DNA from: a bacterium
GTDB lineage: Bacteria > Bdellovibrionota > Bdellovibrionia > Bdellovibrionales > Bdellovibrionaceae
Reading direction: 5' to 3'
Assembly (NCBI GenBank): GCA_019752925.1
Contig: JAIELP010000009.1
Location: forward strand, 62,001 to 126,000
Length of the DNA stretch: 64,000 nt
In this document: positions 17,552-25,697 of the stretch, in pieces
Layout: each line of letters starts with the position of its first letter
How positions within the stretch are numbered: the first letter of the stretch is position 1
Notes under the pieces: model-generated
Told to the model about the DNA's origin: nothing
What the model saw: only the letters and a program-made list of their open reading frames with translations
The model's database searches: none
Translations under genes and position numbers: made by a program

Positions 17552-18730
17552 ATGCAGCATAAATTAAAAATCGCTATCATTACTTTCGTTCTGGCTCTGC
17601 TTTTTACTGTTTTTTACTTCACTAAAAAAAATCCAGAAAACGATTTTTCTTATTTTACCTATTTATGTAAAATCTATAATCGCAACGGCCATATAGTGGA
17701 CCAACGCAATAATTGGATATTTTGTGACTTTCTTAGTGATGGTAAGCTCTTAGCAACCAATCCTTACAAAGGGCAAGTGAGCCTATTTGATAAAAATAAT
17801 ACGGTTCTGTGGACTTCAGACGAATACATTCATCACGATTTAAAATTCACCCCCGACAAACTCTACTGGGTGGGTTTACTGTCTGAAATTATTAAGAATA
17901 AAAAAAACGAATATCGTTCCGATTGCGCAATCAAAAGAGATCTGATGAATAACCACATCGGTCGTTGGTGTGTAAGCGAACACCTGGCAGAACTATCAGC
18001 GCTCGGGTTCAAACTCACGCCAACTTTTGTGATTAACACGTTTCTTGGACAGAAATTCACTCACGAAATAACTCACGCAAATTCTATTTATGAAATACCT
18101 GACAACCCTAGTTCTTCCAAAAATCCTGCATTTTCAAAAGGGAACTATATAATTAATTTCTACGGTGACTCTCATCTTGTTGTCATTTTAGATAAGAACT
18201 TGGAAAAAATACTATGGTATCAGGATGCCTCAAACCTTAATCTTGATGGAAAAACGTACAAAACCGATTTACATGACGTTCAAGTACTGGAAAACGGTCA
18301 CATACTTTTATTTGCGAACCGTATGTATCTAAAGACAAAACCCCGATTAGACAAAGTGTTTATGTCTAATTTCCAAATTAATTTAGGACTGTTGTACTTT
18401 TACAAACCCTACAGAGAACAGCTTTTTTCCGCTTTAATAGAGTATGATCCTATCGATGATAAAATTATCTGGATGTATACGGATGACCCAAAAGGCTCTT
18501 TTTATTCCGAGACAAACGGCACGGTAACAAAACTAGAGAACTCAGTTTTCTATTCGTACCTTCACAAAGTAGCTGGTGGAGGAATTAAACAAGTCAATTT
18601 CACTGGTTTGAAGCTTTGGTCTTTTATACCACCGGAAAAAACACCTAAAAAAATGTCGCCTATAGCCGCTGTAGGCGCTAAACCATTTTTTAATACTGAG
18701 TATCTGAAAGCCCGCGGGCTTTCAGACTAA
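17552..18730 (+). CDS. Arylsulfotransferase (ASST)-like membrane-anchored beta-propeller protein
   Basis: One N-terminal hydrophobic helix (about 7-23) anchors a roughly 365-residue extracytoplasmic domain. Repeated blade-like segments (GKLLATNPYKGQVSLFDKNNTVLWTS, HLVVILDKNLEKILWYQD, ALIEYDPIDDKIIWMYTD, VNFTGLKLWSFIPP) and the segment HDVQVLENGHILLFAN resemble the arylsulfotransferase propeller family. Whether the catalytic His/Arg set is present cannot be judged by eye, so it could also be a non-enzymatic propeller. The final codons lie inside a perfect 22-base palindrome (18704-18725). The next gene, convergent, ends one base further on. No sulphate-activation gene is nearby. Confidence 0.6.
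   Translation: MQHKLKIAIITFVLALLFTVFYFTKKNPENDFSYFTYLCKIYNRNGHIVDQRNNWIFCDFLSDGKLLATNPYKGQVSLFDKNNTVLWTSDEYIHHDLKFTPDKLYWVGLLSEIIKNKKNEYRSDCAIKRDLMNNHIGRWCVSEHLAELSALGFKLTPTFVINTFLGQKFTHEITHANSIYEIPDNPSSSKNPAFSKGNYIINFYGDSHLVVILDKNLEKILWYQDASNLNLDGKTYKTDLHDVQVLENGHILLFANRMYLKTKPRLDKVFMSNFQINLGLLYFYKPYREQLFSALIEYDPIDDKIIWMYTDDPKGSFYSETNGTVTKLENSVFYSYLHKVAGGGIKQVNFTGLKLWSFIPPEKTPKKMSPIAAVGAKPFFNTEYLKARGLSD
18704..18725. repeat. Perfect 22-base palindrome spanning the end of a coding region
   Basis: CTGAAAGCCCG is followed directly by its reverse complement CGGGCTTTCAG with no loop. It covers the last codons of the gene at 17552 and ends three bases before its TAA. It may act as a terminator hairpin for both converging genes, though no T run follows on either strand. 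Confidence 0.8.
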
Positions 18731-18731
18731 A

Positions 18732-19211
18732 CTATTGATTAAGAACGCTTGATGGACACTTAAATACAGTAGCTAAAAATACCAATGTACTTTCTTTTTC
18801 AGCTTCAGATTCAGCCGTGTCCTTAGGCGCGGTTTCAGCAGTCTTGGCAGCAGCACCTGTGGCACCCGACTTACCTGCAGTAGATCCAGCTTTCATAACC
18901 AATGGAACTGCCGTAGCACTACCTGGCAATGTATTGGTGTTTTTACCTTTTAAGAAAACTAAAATATTACCACCAAGAGCATGTGCTTTATTTCTTAAAT
19001 CTACACGAGTTGCCAAATCCATTTCAGTTTCAAGAGTTCCAACCGTTTTGTCCTCTTGCACACTAGAAACCTCTCCCACATACAAACAGCCCTTAGGCTC
19101 TGCATCAAGTACGCGTACTCTTTCAGAGCCAGGTGTTACTTCCATGCTCTTACATGAAAACAAAAACAAAATAGCTACAAATACTGCAATTTTATTCGTC
19201 GTCGCCTTCAT
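18732..19211 (-). CDS. DUF4156-like lipoprotein
   Basis: Function unknown. The signal (MKATTNKIAVFVAILFLFSC) ends in a lipobox Cys at residue 20. The next 80 residues (TPGSERVRVLDAEPKGCLYVGEVSS...LATRVDLRNKAHALGGNILVF) match the DUF4156 pattern, in which an LRNKA-x-x-GGN block follows a Cys about 40 residues earlier. The C-terminal 60 residues are an Ala/Gly/Thr/Lys-rich, probably disordered, tail with a final CPS. The ATG lies inside the last codons of infC (20-base overlap), so it is cotranscribed and probably translationally coupled with an essential translation factor gene. That is an odd pairing. Confidence 0.78.
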   Translation of the reverse strand: MKATTNKIAVFVAILFLFSCKSMEVTPGSERVRVLDAEPKGCLYVGEVSSVQEDKTVGTLETEMDLATRVDLRNKAHALGGNILVFLKGKNTNTLPGSATAVPLVMKAGSTAGKSGATGAAAKTAETAPKDTAESEAEKESTLVFLATVFKCPSSVLNQ

Positions 19212-19857
19212 CTTTATCTTCCTTCATAGGTTCAAGAACTTCGTCTTTTTTATTAGGATGAGCTTTTAAGTAATCTTTAACTTTAACTGGGTCCGGAGCC
19301 AACATGGTGAACATGTTTTTTCCTTCTGTTTTGGGTGGAGCTTCAACGATAGCTAAGTCTTTAACAAACTCGATTGCCTTGTTAACAACAGCTAAACCAG
19401 CTTCTTGATGGGCCATTTCACGCCCCATAAATCTTAAGTTAACTTTAACTTTATCACCATCCAGTAAGAATCTGCGGGCATGTTTCATTTTAGTTTCAAA
19501 GTCATGCTGGTCAGTACGTGGACGCATTTGAATTTCTTTAATTGTTACAACAACTTGATTTTTACGTGAGGCCGCAGCTTTTTTCTTCTCTTCGTATTTA
19601 TATTTGCCGTAATCCATAATTTTACAGGTCGGCGGCTGGGCATTGGGAGCAATCTCAAGTAAATCTAAACCACGGTCTTCAGCTATTCTTAAAGCTTCAG
19701 GCACCGACATAACTCCGAGCATTTTTCCTTCGTCGTCAATTAAACGAACTTGTGGTGCGCGGATGTCGCGGTTGACTCTTAGGCCGTCTTTTTCGCGTTT
19801 TTTTTCTCTGTCAAACTTGCCCGGTGGCTTTGGTGATCTTGGTACGAACGTATTAAT
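19192..19857 (-). CDS. infC: Translation initiation factor IF-3, with ATT start codon
   Basis: IF-3 binds the 30S subunit, blocks premature 50S joining and checks the start codon. The N-domain reads VNRDIRAPQVRLIDDEG, then SVPEALRIAEDRGLDLLEIAPNAQPPTCKIMDYGKYKYE. The C-domain has KEIQMRPRTDQHDFETKM, KVKVNLRFMGREMAHQ and MLAPDP. The first in-frame ATG (19722) would delete the conserved first 45 residues. The frame instead opens at an ATT (19857-19855) with AGGAG six bases upstream, giving INTFVPRSPKPPGKFDREKK and a 221-residue protein. IF-3 discriminates against ATT, and E. coli infC uses the same codon for autoregulation. The acidic C-terminal tail (EDKDEGDDE) is longer than usual. Directly after thrS. 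Confidence 0.95.
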   Translation of the reverse strand: MNTFVPRSPKPPGKFDREKKREKDGLRVNRDIRAPQVRLIDDEGKMLGVMSVPEALRIAEDRGLDLLEIAPNAQPPTCKIMDYGKYKYEEKKKAAASRKNQVVVTIKEIQMRPRTDQHDFETKMKHARRFLLDGDKVKVNLRFMGREMAHQEAGLAVVNKAIEFVKDLAIVEAPPKTEGKNMFTMLAPDPVKVKDYLKAHPNKKDEVLEPMKEDKDEGDDE

Positions 19858-19863
19858 GGCTAA

Positions 19864-19868
19864 CTCCT
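19864..19868 (-). promoter_or_regulatory. Ribosome-binding site that fixes the infC ATT start
   Basis: AGGAG on the minus strand, six bases before the ATT, and just upstream of the thrS stop codon's end at 19872. No ATG, GTG or TTG is in frame near it, so the ATT is the only codon at the right distance. Confidence 0.85.
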
Positions 19869-19871
19869 GTG

Positions 19872-21833
19872 TTAGGTTAATGTTGCAGGCTGACTAATTT
19901 CAGCTTGCAGCTTTCTATCTTTAATTGTTTTTAAAATAATTTTATGCGCTTCTGCCCACGGAATATTATTGTGTATTGTTCCGTCTCTCAAACGCACCGA
20001 TACCGATTTTTGCTCAGCCTCTTTATCCCCGATAATAATCATAAACGGAGTTTTCTTAAGCTGGGCTTCCCGAATTTTGAAATTTAATTTTTCATTACGT
20101 CTATCAAATTCAACGCGTACGAAATCTGTTTTAAGATCTTTTTCGATCTGTTCACAGAATTCATTTACACGGTCTGTAACATTTAAAATAGTCACTTGAG
20201 TTGGAGACATCCACGGCGGCATGTGACCCGCAGTATGTTCTAAGTAAACACTGATAAAGCGCTCTAAAGAACCTAAAACCGCTCTGTGTAACATGATTGG
20301 TCTGTGTTCAGTATTGTCTTCACCTGTGTATTTTAAATCAAAAGCTTCAGGTAAATTCGGATCGACCTGAATTGTTCCTGTTTGCCATGAACGACCGATA
20401 GCATCTACGAAATGCATTTCAAGTTTAGGTCCATAGAAGGCGCCTTCGCCCGGAAGTATTCCGAACTCTAAGCCCATTTCAGTGATCGCATCAGCCAAGG
20501 CTTTTTCAGCCTTATCCCAGTACTCTTCAGAACCCATTCTGTTTTCAGGACGAGTCGCTAAGAATAATTTATAATTAGGCATTCCCAAAGTTTGGTAAAT
20601 CGTATTGAGCATTTCGATGAATTTAAAAATTTCAGATTTCAATTGATCGAGTGAACAGAAAATATGGGCATCGTCCTGACAGAAAGTTCTTACGCGCGAT
20701 AAGCCGTGCAATGAACCTGACTTTTCGTAACGGTGTAAACGTCCGAAGTCAGCCATGCGCAATGGTAATTCACGGTACGAGTGTTTTTCTGAAGCAAACA
20801 GTAAACAATGTGATGGACAGTTCATCGGTTTTAAACCGAAGTCACGGTCATCAGGTTTACTGAAGTACATGTTTTCTTTGTAATTCTGGTAGTGACCTGA
20901 AGTTTTAAATAATTCGATATCAAAAATCTGCGGAGTAATCACTTCTTGATAATCATACTTGTGATAAAGCTCGCGGATGTAATTTGTTAATTCGTTGTAA
21001 ATAATAGTTCCGCGTCCAGTAAAGAAAGGAGATGCCGGAGCCCATTCATGGAACATGAATAAACCAAGCTCTTTACCTAATTTACGGTGATCGCGCTTTT
21101 TAGCTTCTTCCAACATTAAAATATGTTGGTCTAAATCTTTTTTATCCAAAAATGCTGTTGCATAAATACGTTGAAGCATCGGATTTTTTTCGTCACCGCG
21201 CCAATACGCCCCGGCTACTGACATTAATTTAAAAGCTTTGATCTGACCTGTCGATTGCACGTGAGGACCACGGCATAAGTCAAACCAATCACCTTGATTA
21301 TAAATGCCCACTTCAGTTTCGCCTTTAGCTGCTAAGTCCTGAATGAGTTCTACCTTGAAACGTTCTTTCATATTCGCGAAAGTTTCAATGGCTTTATTGA
21401 TCGGCCAGTTTACGCGCTCAAGCGGTAGATTTTTACTTTTGATCTCTTCCATTTTCTTTTCAATTTTTTCAAAGTGTTCTTCAGTAAAATTAAATGGAGA
21501 ATCAAAATCGTAGAAGAAACCGTTTTCAATTACAGGACCGATAGTTACTTTCACTTCAGGCCAAATCGATTGAACAGCATGAGCCATTAAATGGGCTGCT
21601 GAGTGACGTACAACTTCAATAGCCTCAGGCGATTTAGTTGTGATCAGTTGCAGTTTAGTTCCGTTTTTTAAAGGAATTCGGAAATCGATAACTTCACTGC
21701 CACCATTAATTTTGGCGCCAAGAGTGTCGTTAGCAAGTCGAGCGCCAATAGAAGCTGCTACTTCTAGAGCTGTAGGTTCATGATCGAATGTACGTACCGA
21801 GTTATCCGGTAATATTATTTGAATTTCAGACAT
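19872..21833 (-). CDS. thrS: Threonine--tRNA ligase
   Basis: Charges tRNA-Thr and edits mischarged serine. Domains in order: TGS (1-65), N2 editing domain with RHSAAHLMAHAVQ (H77 and H81), class II catalytic core, and C-terminal anticodon-binding domain. In the core, KPMNCPSHCLLF carries a zinc-binding Cys, RMADFGRLHRYEKSGSLHGLSRVR is motif 2 and HRAVLGSLERFISVYLEH is motif 3. At 653 residues it is the full-length form. It is the first gene of thrS-infC-lipoprotein, with 14 bases before the infC ATT. E. coli ThrRS represses its own mRNA through a tRNA-like leader; the 5' region here (21834-21930) shows no such structure that I can identify. Confidence 0.97.
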   Translation of the reverse strand: MSEIQIILPDNSVRTFDHEPTALEVAASIGARLANDTLGAKINGGSEVIDFRIPLKNGTKLQLITTKSPEAIEVVRHSAAHLMAHAVQSIWPEVKVTIGPVIENGFFYDFDSPFNFTEEHFEKIEKKMEEIKSKNLPLERVNWPINKAIETFANMKERFKVELIQDLAAKGETEVGIYNQGDWFDLCRGPHVQSTGQIKAFKLMSVAGAYWRGDEKNPMLQRIYATAFLDKKDLDQHILMLEEAKKRDHRKLGKELGLFMFHEWAPASPFFTGRGTIIYNELTNYIRELYHKYDYQEVITPQIFDIELFKTSGHYQNYKENMYFSKPDDRDFGLKPMNCPSHCLLFASEKHSYRELPLRMADFGRLHRYEKSGSLHGLSRVRTFCQDDAHIFCSLDQLKSEIFKFIEMLNTIYQTLGMPNYKLFLATRPENRMGSEEYWDKAEKALADAITEMGLEFGILPGEGAFYGPKLEMHFVDAIGRSWQTGTIQVDPNLPEAFDLKYTGEDNTEHRPIMLHRAVLGSLERFISVYLEHTAGHMPPWMSPTQVTILNVTDRVNEFCEQIEKDLKTDFVRVEFDRRNEKLNFKIREAQLKKTPFMIIIGDKEAEQKSVSVRLRDGTIHNNIPWAEAHKIILKTIKDRKLQAEISQPATLT

Positions 21834-21932
21834 ATATTTATGAGATCGACATTAAAATGTCATAGTGGTGGTTAAAAAAGTATTGGTCGAGTTTGAAAAA
21901 CTGAACATATTCATTAGGTTTATAATCTCAAA

Positions 21933-21968
21933 AAAAAAGCCCCTGATCAAGATGTATCAAGGGCTTTT
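21933..21968 (-). terminator. Rho-independent terminator of the act operon
   Basis: On the minus strand AAAAGCCCTTGAT pairs with ATCAGGGGCTTTT (one T-G pair) around a seven-base loop, followed by a run of eight T. It follows actF and isolates the respiratory operon from thrS. A matching A run on the other side could make it work in both directions. Confidence 0.85.
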
Positions 21969-22018
21969 TAGCTAATTTATAAGCATTTTTTTAGTTAAAG
22001 AGCCTTTCGGCCACCCAA

Positions 22019-23212
22019 CTAGTAACTTACGTGATGTTTTAGGGCCTCATGAAGTCTTGGGTCCTGAACCGCCACTAGGTTGTGCTTAGTCATGAACTTA
22101 GTCATGGTTAATAAAAATAATCCGGCAAAACCTAAGAAAATACCGATTTCCCAGCCACCAAACTTAGGAACTCCATCGTAGAAATTAGGGTAAACTAACC
22201 AGTAAAGATCTACGTATTGCATAACTAAAACTAAAACCGAAATTGAAACTAAAATCGTATTATTACGTTTAGATCCACGCGGTAATAAAGTTAAGAAGGG
22301 AACGATGAATCTAAAGATCAACAAGGCAAACGATACTGGCATCCATCCGTTTAATGAACGAAGGATGTAGAATTCAGTTTCTTCCGGAATATTAGCGTAC
22401 CAAATTAATATAAACTGTGAGAACGCAATGTAGGCCCAGAACACAGTGAAACCTTTTAAGAACTTACCTATGTCGTGCTGATGCTCTTCAGTTACATAAC
22501 CTGAAAGCCAAGGAGAATTTCTCATCCATACAATCACGATAGCCAAGAAAGCCATAGTGGACTGAATAGCTGCTGCAAAACAATAGATTCCGTAAATAGT
22601 TGAATACCAAGTCGGTAACAACGACATCATTAAATCGATTGAGAATAACGTGAAGAAAATAGCGAAGAAAGCGATGTAACCTATAGATAAACTTAAGTTT
22701 TTATACGTTAAAGCGTGATCGCCGTTGTTATCTTGTTTTAAGGAATTTCCAACAATTAGTTTTCCGAAGTACCAGCTACCTAGACCGAAAATCAGCATTC
22801 TGGTAATAACAAACCAAGGCTGTAAGTAAATTTGTTTACTGTGCGCCAGATTATGGAAAGTTTCAGGATTACCCCAAGCGTATAAGTATTTAAAACCCAG
22901 TATTAAAACTAAGCTCGAAATCAACATAACCGGGAAATAGCTCGTCATGGCTTCTGCAAAACGGCGGATTGAAGCACTCCACCCTGCTTTAGCGGCGTGA
23001 TTGAAAGCGATAAAGAACATAGCACCACAGGCTAAAGAAGCAAAGTAGAAAAATGCGGTTAAGTACGAAGTCCACAGACGTTCAGGGTTTTTAAAAACAC
23101 CTAGAGCAAAAGTGATGATACCTATTACTAAAAAAGTATAGATCGCAGATTTTAAAGCCTGAGGAGCTTCGAATTTAGAAATTTTTAATTCTTGATGTGA
23201 ATGTGATCCCAT
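22019..23212 (-). CDS. actF: Alternative complex III membrane subunit ActF
   Basis: Inner-membrane subunit of the quinol:electron-acceptor oxidoreductase (alternative complex III). The 397 residues carry about ten hydrophobic segments with the NrfD-like bundle weakly preserved. FYFASLACGAMFFIAFNHAAKAGWSASIRRFAEAM and ALLIFRFIVPFLTLLPRGSKRN are typical of the ActF branch. Family knowledge: ActC and ActF are two related membrane subunits, ActC holding the quinol site and ActF being more degenerate. It is the last gene of the operon, 10 bases after actE, followed by a strong terminator. Confidence 0.88.
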   Translation of the reverse strand: MGSHSHQELKISKFEAPQALKSAIYTFLVIGIITFALGVFKNPERLWTSYLTAFFYFASLACGAMFFIAFNHAAKAGWSASIRRFAEAMTSYFPVMLISSLVLILGFKYLYAWGNPETFHNLAHSKQIYLQPWFVITRMLIFGLGSWYFGKLIVGNSLKQDNNGDHALTYKNLSLSIGYIAFFAIFFTLFSIDLMMSLLPTWYSTIYGIYCFAAAIQSTMAFLAIVIVWMRNSPWLSGYVTEEHQHDIGKFLKGFTVFWAYIAFSQFILIWYANIPEETEFYILRSLNGWMPVSFALLIFRFIVPFLTLLPRGSKRNNTILVSISVLVLVMQYVDLYWLVYPNFYDGVPKFGGWEIGIFLGFAGLFLLTMTKFMTKHNLVAVQDPRLHEALKHHVSY

Positions 23213-23222
23213 CTTGTTTCCT

Positions 23223-23795
23223 CTATTTATTTTCTTTTTGAAGTGTACGGATGTAGTTAACGACCTGCCAACGGTATTTCTGTGGAATGTGTGAAGCGTA
23301 AGGCCCCATCACACCCTGGCCGGCAGTAATAACATGATAAATCTGACCATCGGTCCAAGATTCCATTTTAGCTGTTAACAAACTTGGTGGTTTAAGAGCC
23401 ATTTTTTCGCCCACTGAAGATTTATCGCCGCCTTCCCCTTGTTCGCCATGGCAGATCATGCAGTTAGTTGTGTAATACTTTAAACCTGTTTTTAAGACAG
23501 ACTCAGAATAATCACCCGCTAAAGGATTTTTATTTTTAGCTGCACCTTCAATATCGTTAGCATAACGGTATGGAACAAAACCCACTGGCTGTGTGCCCTC
23601 CGGCGGTACGCGCATACCGGAATGATTAGGCGATGTTTCATCATACTCCTGAGGTTTGATAGATTCTGATACCAACATATCCTGAATCAACTCCACATTT
23701 GGTTTTGAATGATCAGTGCATGAAGTTAATGTAGATAACGCCACAGTCGCAGCAGCCATAACAACTAATAAATTAATTATAGATCTGTTATTCAT
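23223..23795 (-). CDS. actE: Alternative complex III monoheme cytochrome c ActE
   Basis: Membrane-anchored cytochrome c subunit that passes electrons onward from the complex. The signal ends in a lipobox (ALSTLTSC, Cys26), so it is a lipoprotein. A single heme site CMICH (112-116) is followed by GEQGEGGDKSSVGEKMALKPPSLL and GVMGPYASHIPQKYRWQVVNYIRTL, where a Met ligand of a class I cytochrome c fold is expected. At 190 residues it fits ActE. One base separates its start from actD. Heme attachment would need the ResB/CcsA pair encoded upstream in the same strand block. Confidence 0.9.
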   Translation of the reverse strand: MNNRSIINLLVVMAAATVALSTLTSCTDHSKPNVELIQDMLVSESIKPQEYDETSPNHSGMRVPPEGTQPVGFVPYRYANDIEGAAKNKNPLAGDYSESVLKTGLKYYTTNCMICHGEQGEGGDKSSVGEKMALKPPSLLTAKMESWTDGQIYHVITAGQGVMGPYASHIPQKYRWQVVNYIRTLQKENK

Positions 23796-23796
23796 A

Positions 23797-24327
23797 CTAA
23801 TACTCCGCTACTTTCTTAACTTCGTCAGCGCCAAGATCTTTCATTAACTTTTCAACGCGTTCAGCATTATAGCCCACATCGTTTTCAGGAATGAAGATGG
23901 CGAATTTATGACAAGTTAAATCTTTATCAATTACCGGCGGATCAATTTTAGGCATACCACAGATGTAGAATAAAGCGCCCACAGATGAGAGTGCCGCAAA
24001 TAAAACTGTTAATTCAAACATAATAGGAATAAAAGCAGGTAATGAGAACATAGGCTTACCACCCACGTTGATCGGCCAATCAATTACTGATGTGTAATAA
24101 ACTAAGCCTAATGCTGCTAATAAACCTGCGCAACCCGCAGTAAAGGTAACGTAAGGAATCCACGAACGTTTAATTCCGCAAGCTTCTTCCATGCCATGCA
24201 CCGGATAAGGAGTAATTGCATCAAATTTAATAAATCCTGATTCGCGAACTTTTGCTGCTGCCTTCAGCACTGTGCTTTCTTTTAAAAATATACCGGCTGT
24301 TCCGCCAATAGATCTCTTCTTAGCCAT
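23797..24327 (-). CDS. actD: Alternative complex III subunit ActD (DUF3341)
   Basis: Small membrane subunit of the complex. A soluble N-terminal part has FDAITPYPVHGMEEACGIKRSWIPYVTF (about 35-62), the DUF3341 hallmark. Two transmembrane helices follow (about 65-85 and 105-125), then a short soluble end with GADEVKKVAEY. Members bring ActC and the quinter cytochromes together structurally; no cofactor is bound. 176 residues is normal. Its ATG overlaps the actC stop, and the C-terminus leads one base later into actE. Confidence 0.9.
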   Translation of the reverse strand: MAKKRSIGGTAGIFLKESTVLKAAAKVRESGFIKFDAITPYPVHGMEEACGIKRSWIPYVTFTAGCAGLLAALGLVYYTSVIDWPINVGGKPMFSLPAFIPIMFELTVLFAALSSVGALFYICGMPKIDPPVIDKDLTCHKFAIFIPENDVGYNAERVEKLMKDLGADEVKKVAEY

Positions 24328-25697
24328 TAGTGCCCCCCTTCTTCATCTTTACCAACATTCATAACGGGCTTCATCTCCGCGATAGAAATTGCCGGGAAAA
24401 CTCTTAAGTACAATAAGAAAATCGTAAAGAACATCCCGAACGATCCCACTAAAATAGCCGTATCGTACATCGACCAAGCATATTGACCCCAATTCGATGG
24501 TAAGAAGTCGCGATGCAAAGAAGTTACAGTAATAACGAATCGCTCAAACCACATACCGATATTCACGAAGATTGAAACGACGAACATAACCGGAATTGAT
24601 CTTCTGAATTTTTTAAACCAGAACAGCTGTGGAATAACAACGTTACAACAGATCATGATCCAGTAAGACCAAGCGTATGGACCGAATGCACGGCTCACGA
24701 AGAATACGTACTGTTCATAAATATTTCCAGAGTACCAAGCAATTAAGAACTCAGATCCATAAGCGTAACCAACCATTAAACCTGTCATCATGATGATTTT
24801 ATTCATCACTTCCATATGATCGATGGTGATGTAATCTTTAAATGTAGGCCAGCCGATGCGAATTAAACTCATCAGAGTAATAACCATGGCAAAACCAGAA
24901 AAGATCGCGCCCGCAACGAAGTACGGAGGGAAGATCGTTGTATGCCAACCCGGTAAATTTGAAACCGCGAAGTCGAAGGATACGATCGTGTGTACCGATA
25001 AAACTAGCGGAGTCGAAAGACCTGCTAAGATTAAGTAAACCATTTCATAGTGCGACCAGTTTTTTGCAGTGCCTCTCCAACCTAAAGATAAAGCACCGTA
25101 AACTGTACGGCGAATTTTATTTTTAGCGCGATCTTTAAGTGTAGCAAAATCCGGAATTAAACCCACAAACCAGAATACAGTTGAAACTGTCGCGTATGTT
25201 GATATGGCAAAAACGTCCCACAATAATGGTGAACGGAAATTCACCCACAATGGGCCACGTTGATTCGGGTAAGGGAACAACCAGAAGTCTAACCACGGAC
25301 GACCCGTATGAATTAACGGGAAGATACCTGCAGTTGCAACTGCAAATACTGTCATGGCCTCAGCAGAACGAGCCACTGAAGTTCTCCATTTTTGACGGAA
25401 TAAGAATAAGATTGCGGAAATTAATGTTCCCGCGTGACCGATACCTACCCAGAATACGAAAGTGATAATCATCGTACCCCAAGCCACCGGGTGATTCACC
25501 CCAAGTAAGCCGATACCAGTTGAAACCACCATAGCGATCGTTAGGATGTAGAACAAGAAAAGTGTTTTTGCACTTACGAATAAAGCCATCCAGCCCTTAG
25601 ATGGAAATCTTTCCACCGGAGCACAGATATCATCCGTAATGTCTTTTAATGTTTTGTTACCGAGTACCAGCTCGTTTCTTTTCATTGGTTGACTCAT
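24327..25697 (-). CDS. actC: Alternative complex III membrane subunit ActC (NrfD/PsrC family)
   Basis: Quinol-binding integral membrane subunit. The 456 residues carry about ten transmembrane helices of the NrfD/PsrC type. [74 protein letters not shown] and the [32 protein letters not shown] block are close to known ActC. Conserved His and Asp residues in these stretches line the quinol site in related structures. It overlaps actB by four bases (ATGA) and abuts actD, so this is one translationally coupled operon. Confidence 0.93.
   Translation of the reverse strand: MSQPMKRNELVLGNKTLKDITDDICAPVERFPSKGWMALFVSAKTLFLFYILTIAMVVSTGIGLLGVNHPVAWGTMIITFVFWVGIGHAGTLISAILFLFRQKWRTSVARSAEAMTVFAVATAGIFPLIHTGRPWLDFWLFPYPNQRGPLWVNFRSPLLWDVFAISTYATVSTVFWFVGLIPDFATLKDRAKNKIRRTVYGALSLGWRGTAKNWSHYEMVYLILAGLSTPLVLSVHTIVSFDFAVSNLPGWHTTIFPPYFVAGAIFSGFAMVITLMSLIRIGWPTFKDYITIDHMEVMNKIIMMTGLMVGYAYGSEFLIAWYSGNIYEQYVFFVSRAFGPYAWSYWIMICCNVVIPQLFWFKKFRRSIPVMFVVSIFVNIGMWFERFVITVTSLHRDFLPSNWGQYAWSMYDTAILVGSFGMFFTIFLLYLRVFPAISIAEMKPVMNVGKDEEGGH

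Noticed and set aside
19192..19722. infC starting at the internal ATG
   Set aside because: This would remove the conserved VNRDIRAPQVRL region; the ATT at 19857 with AGGAG restores it.
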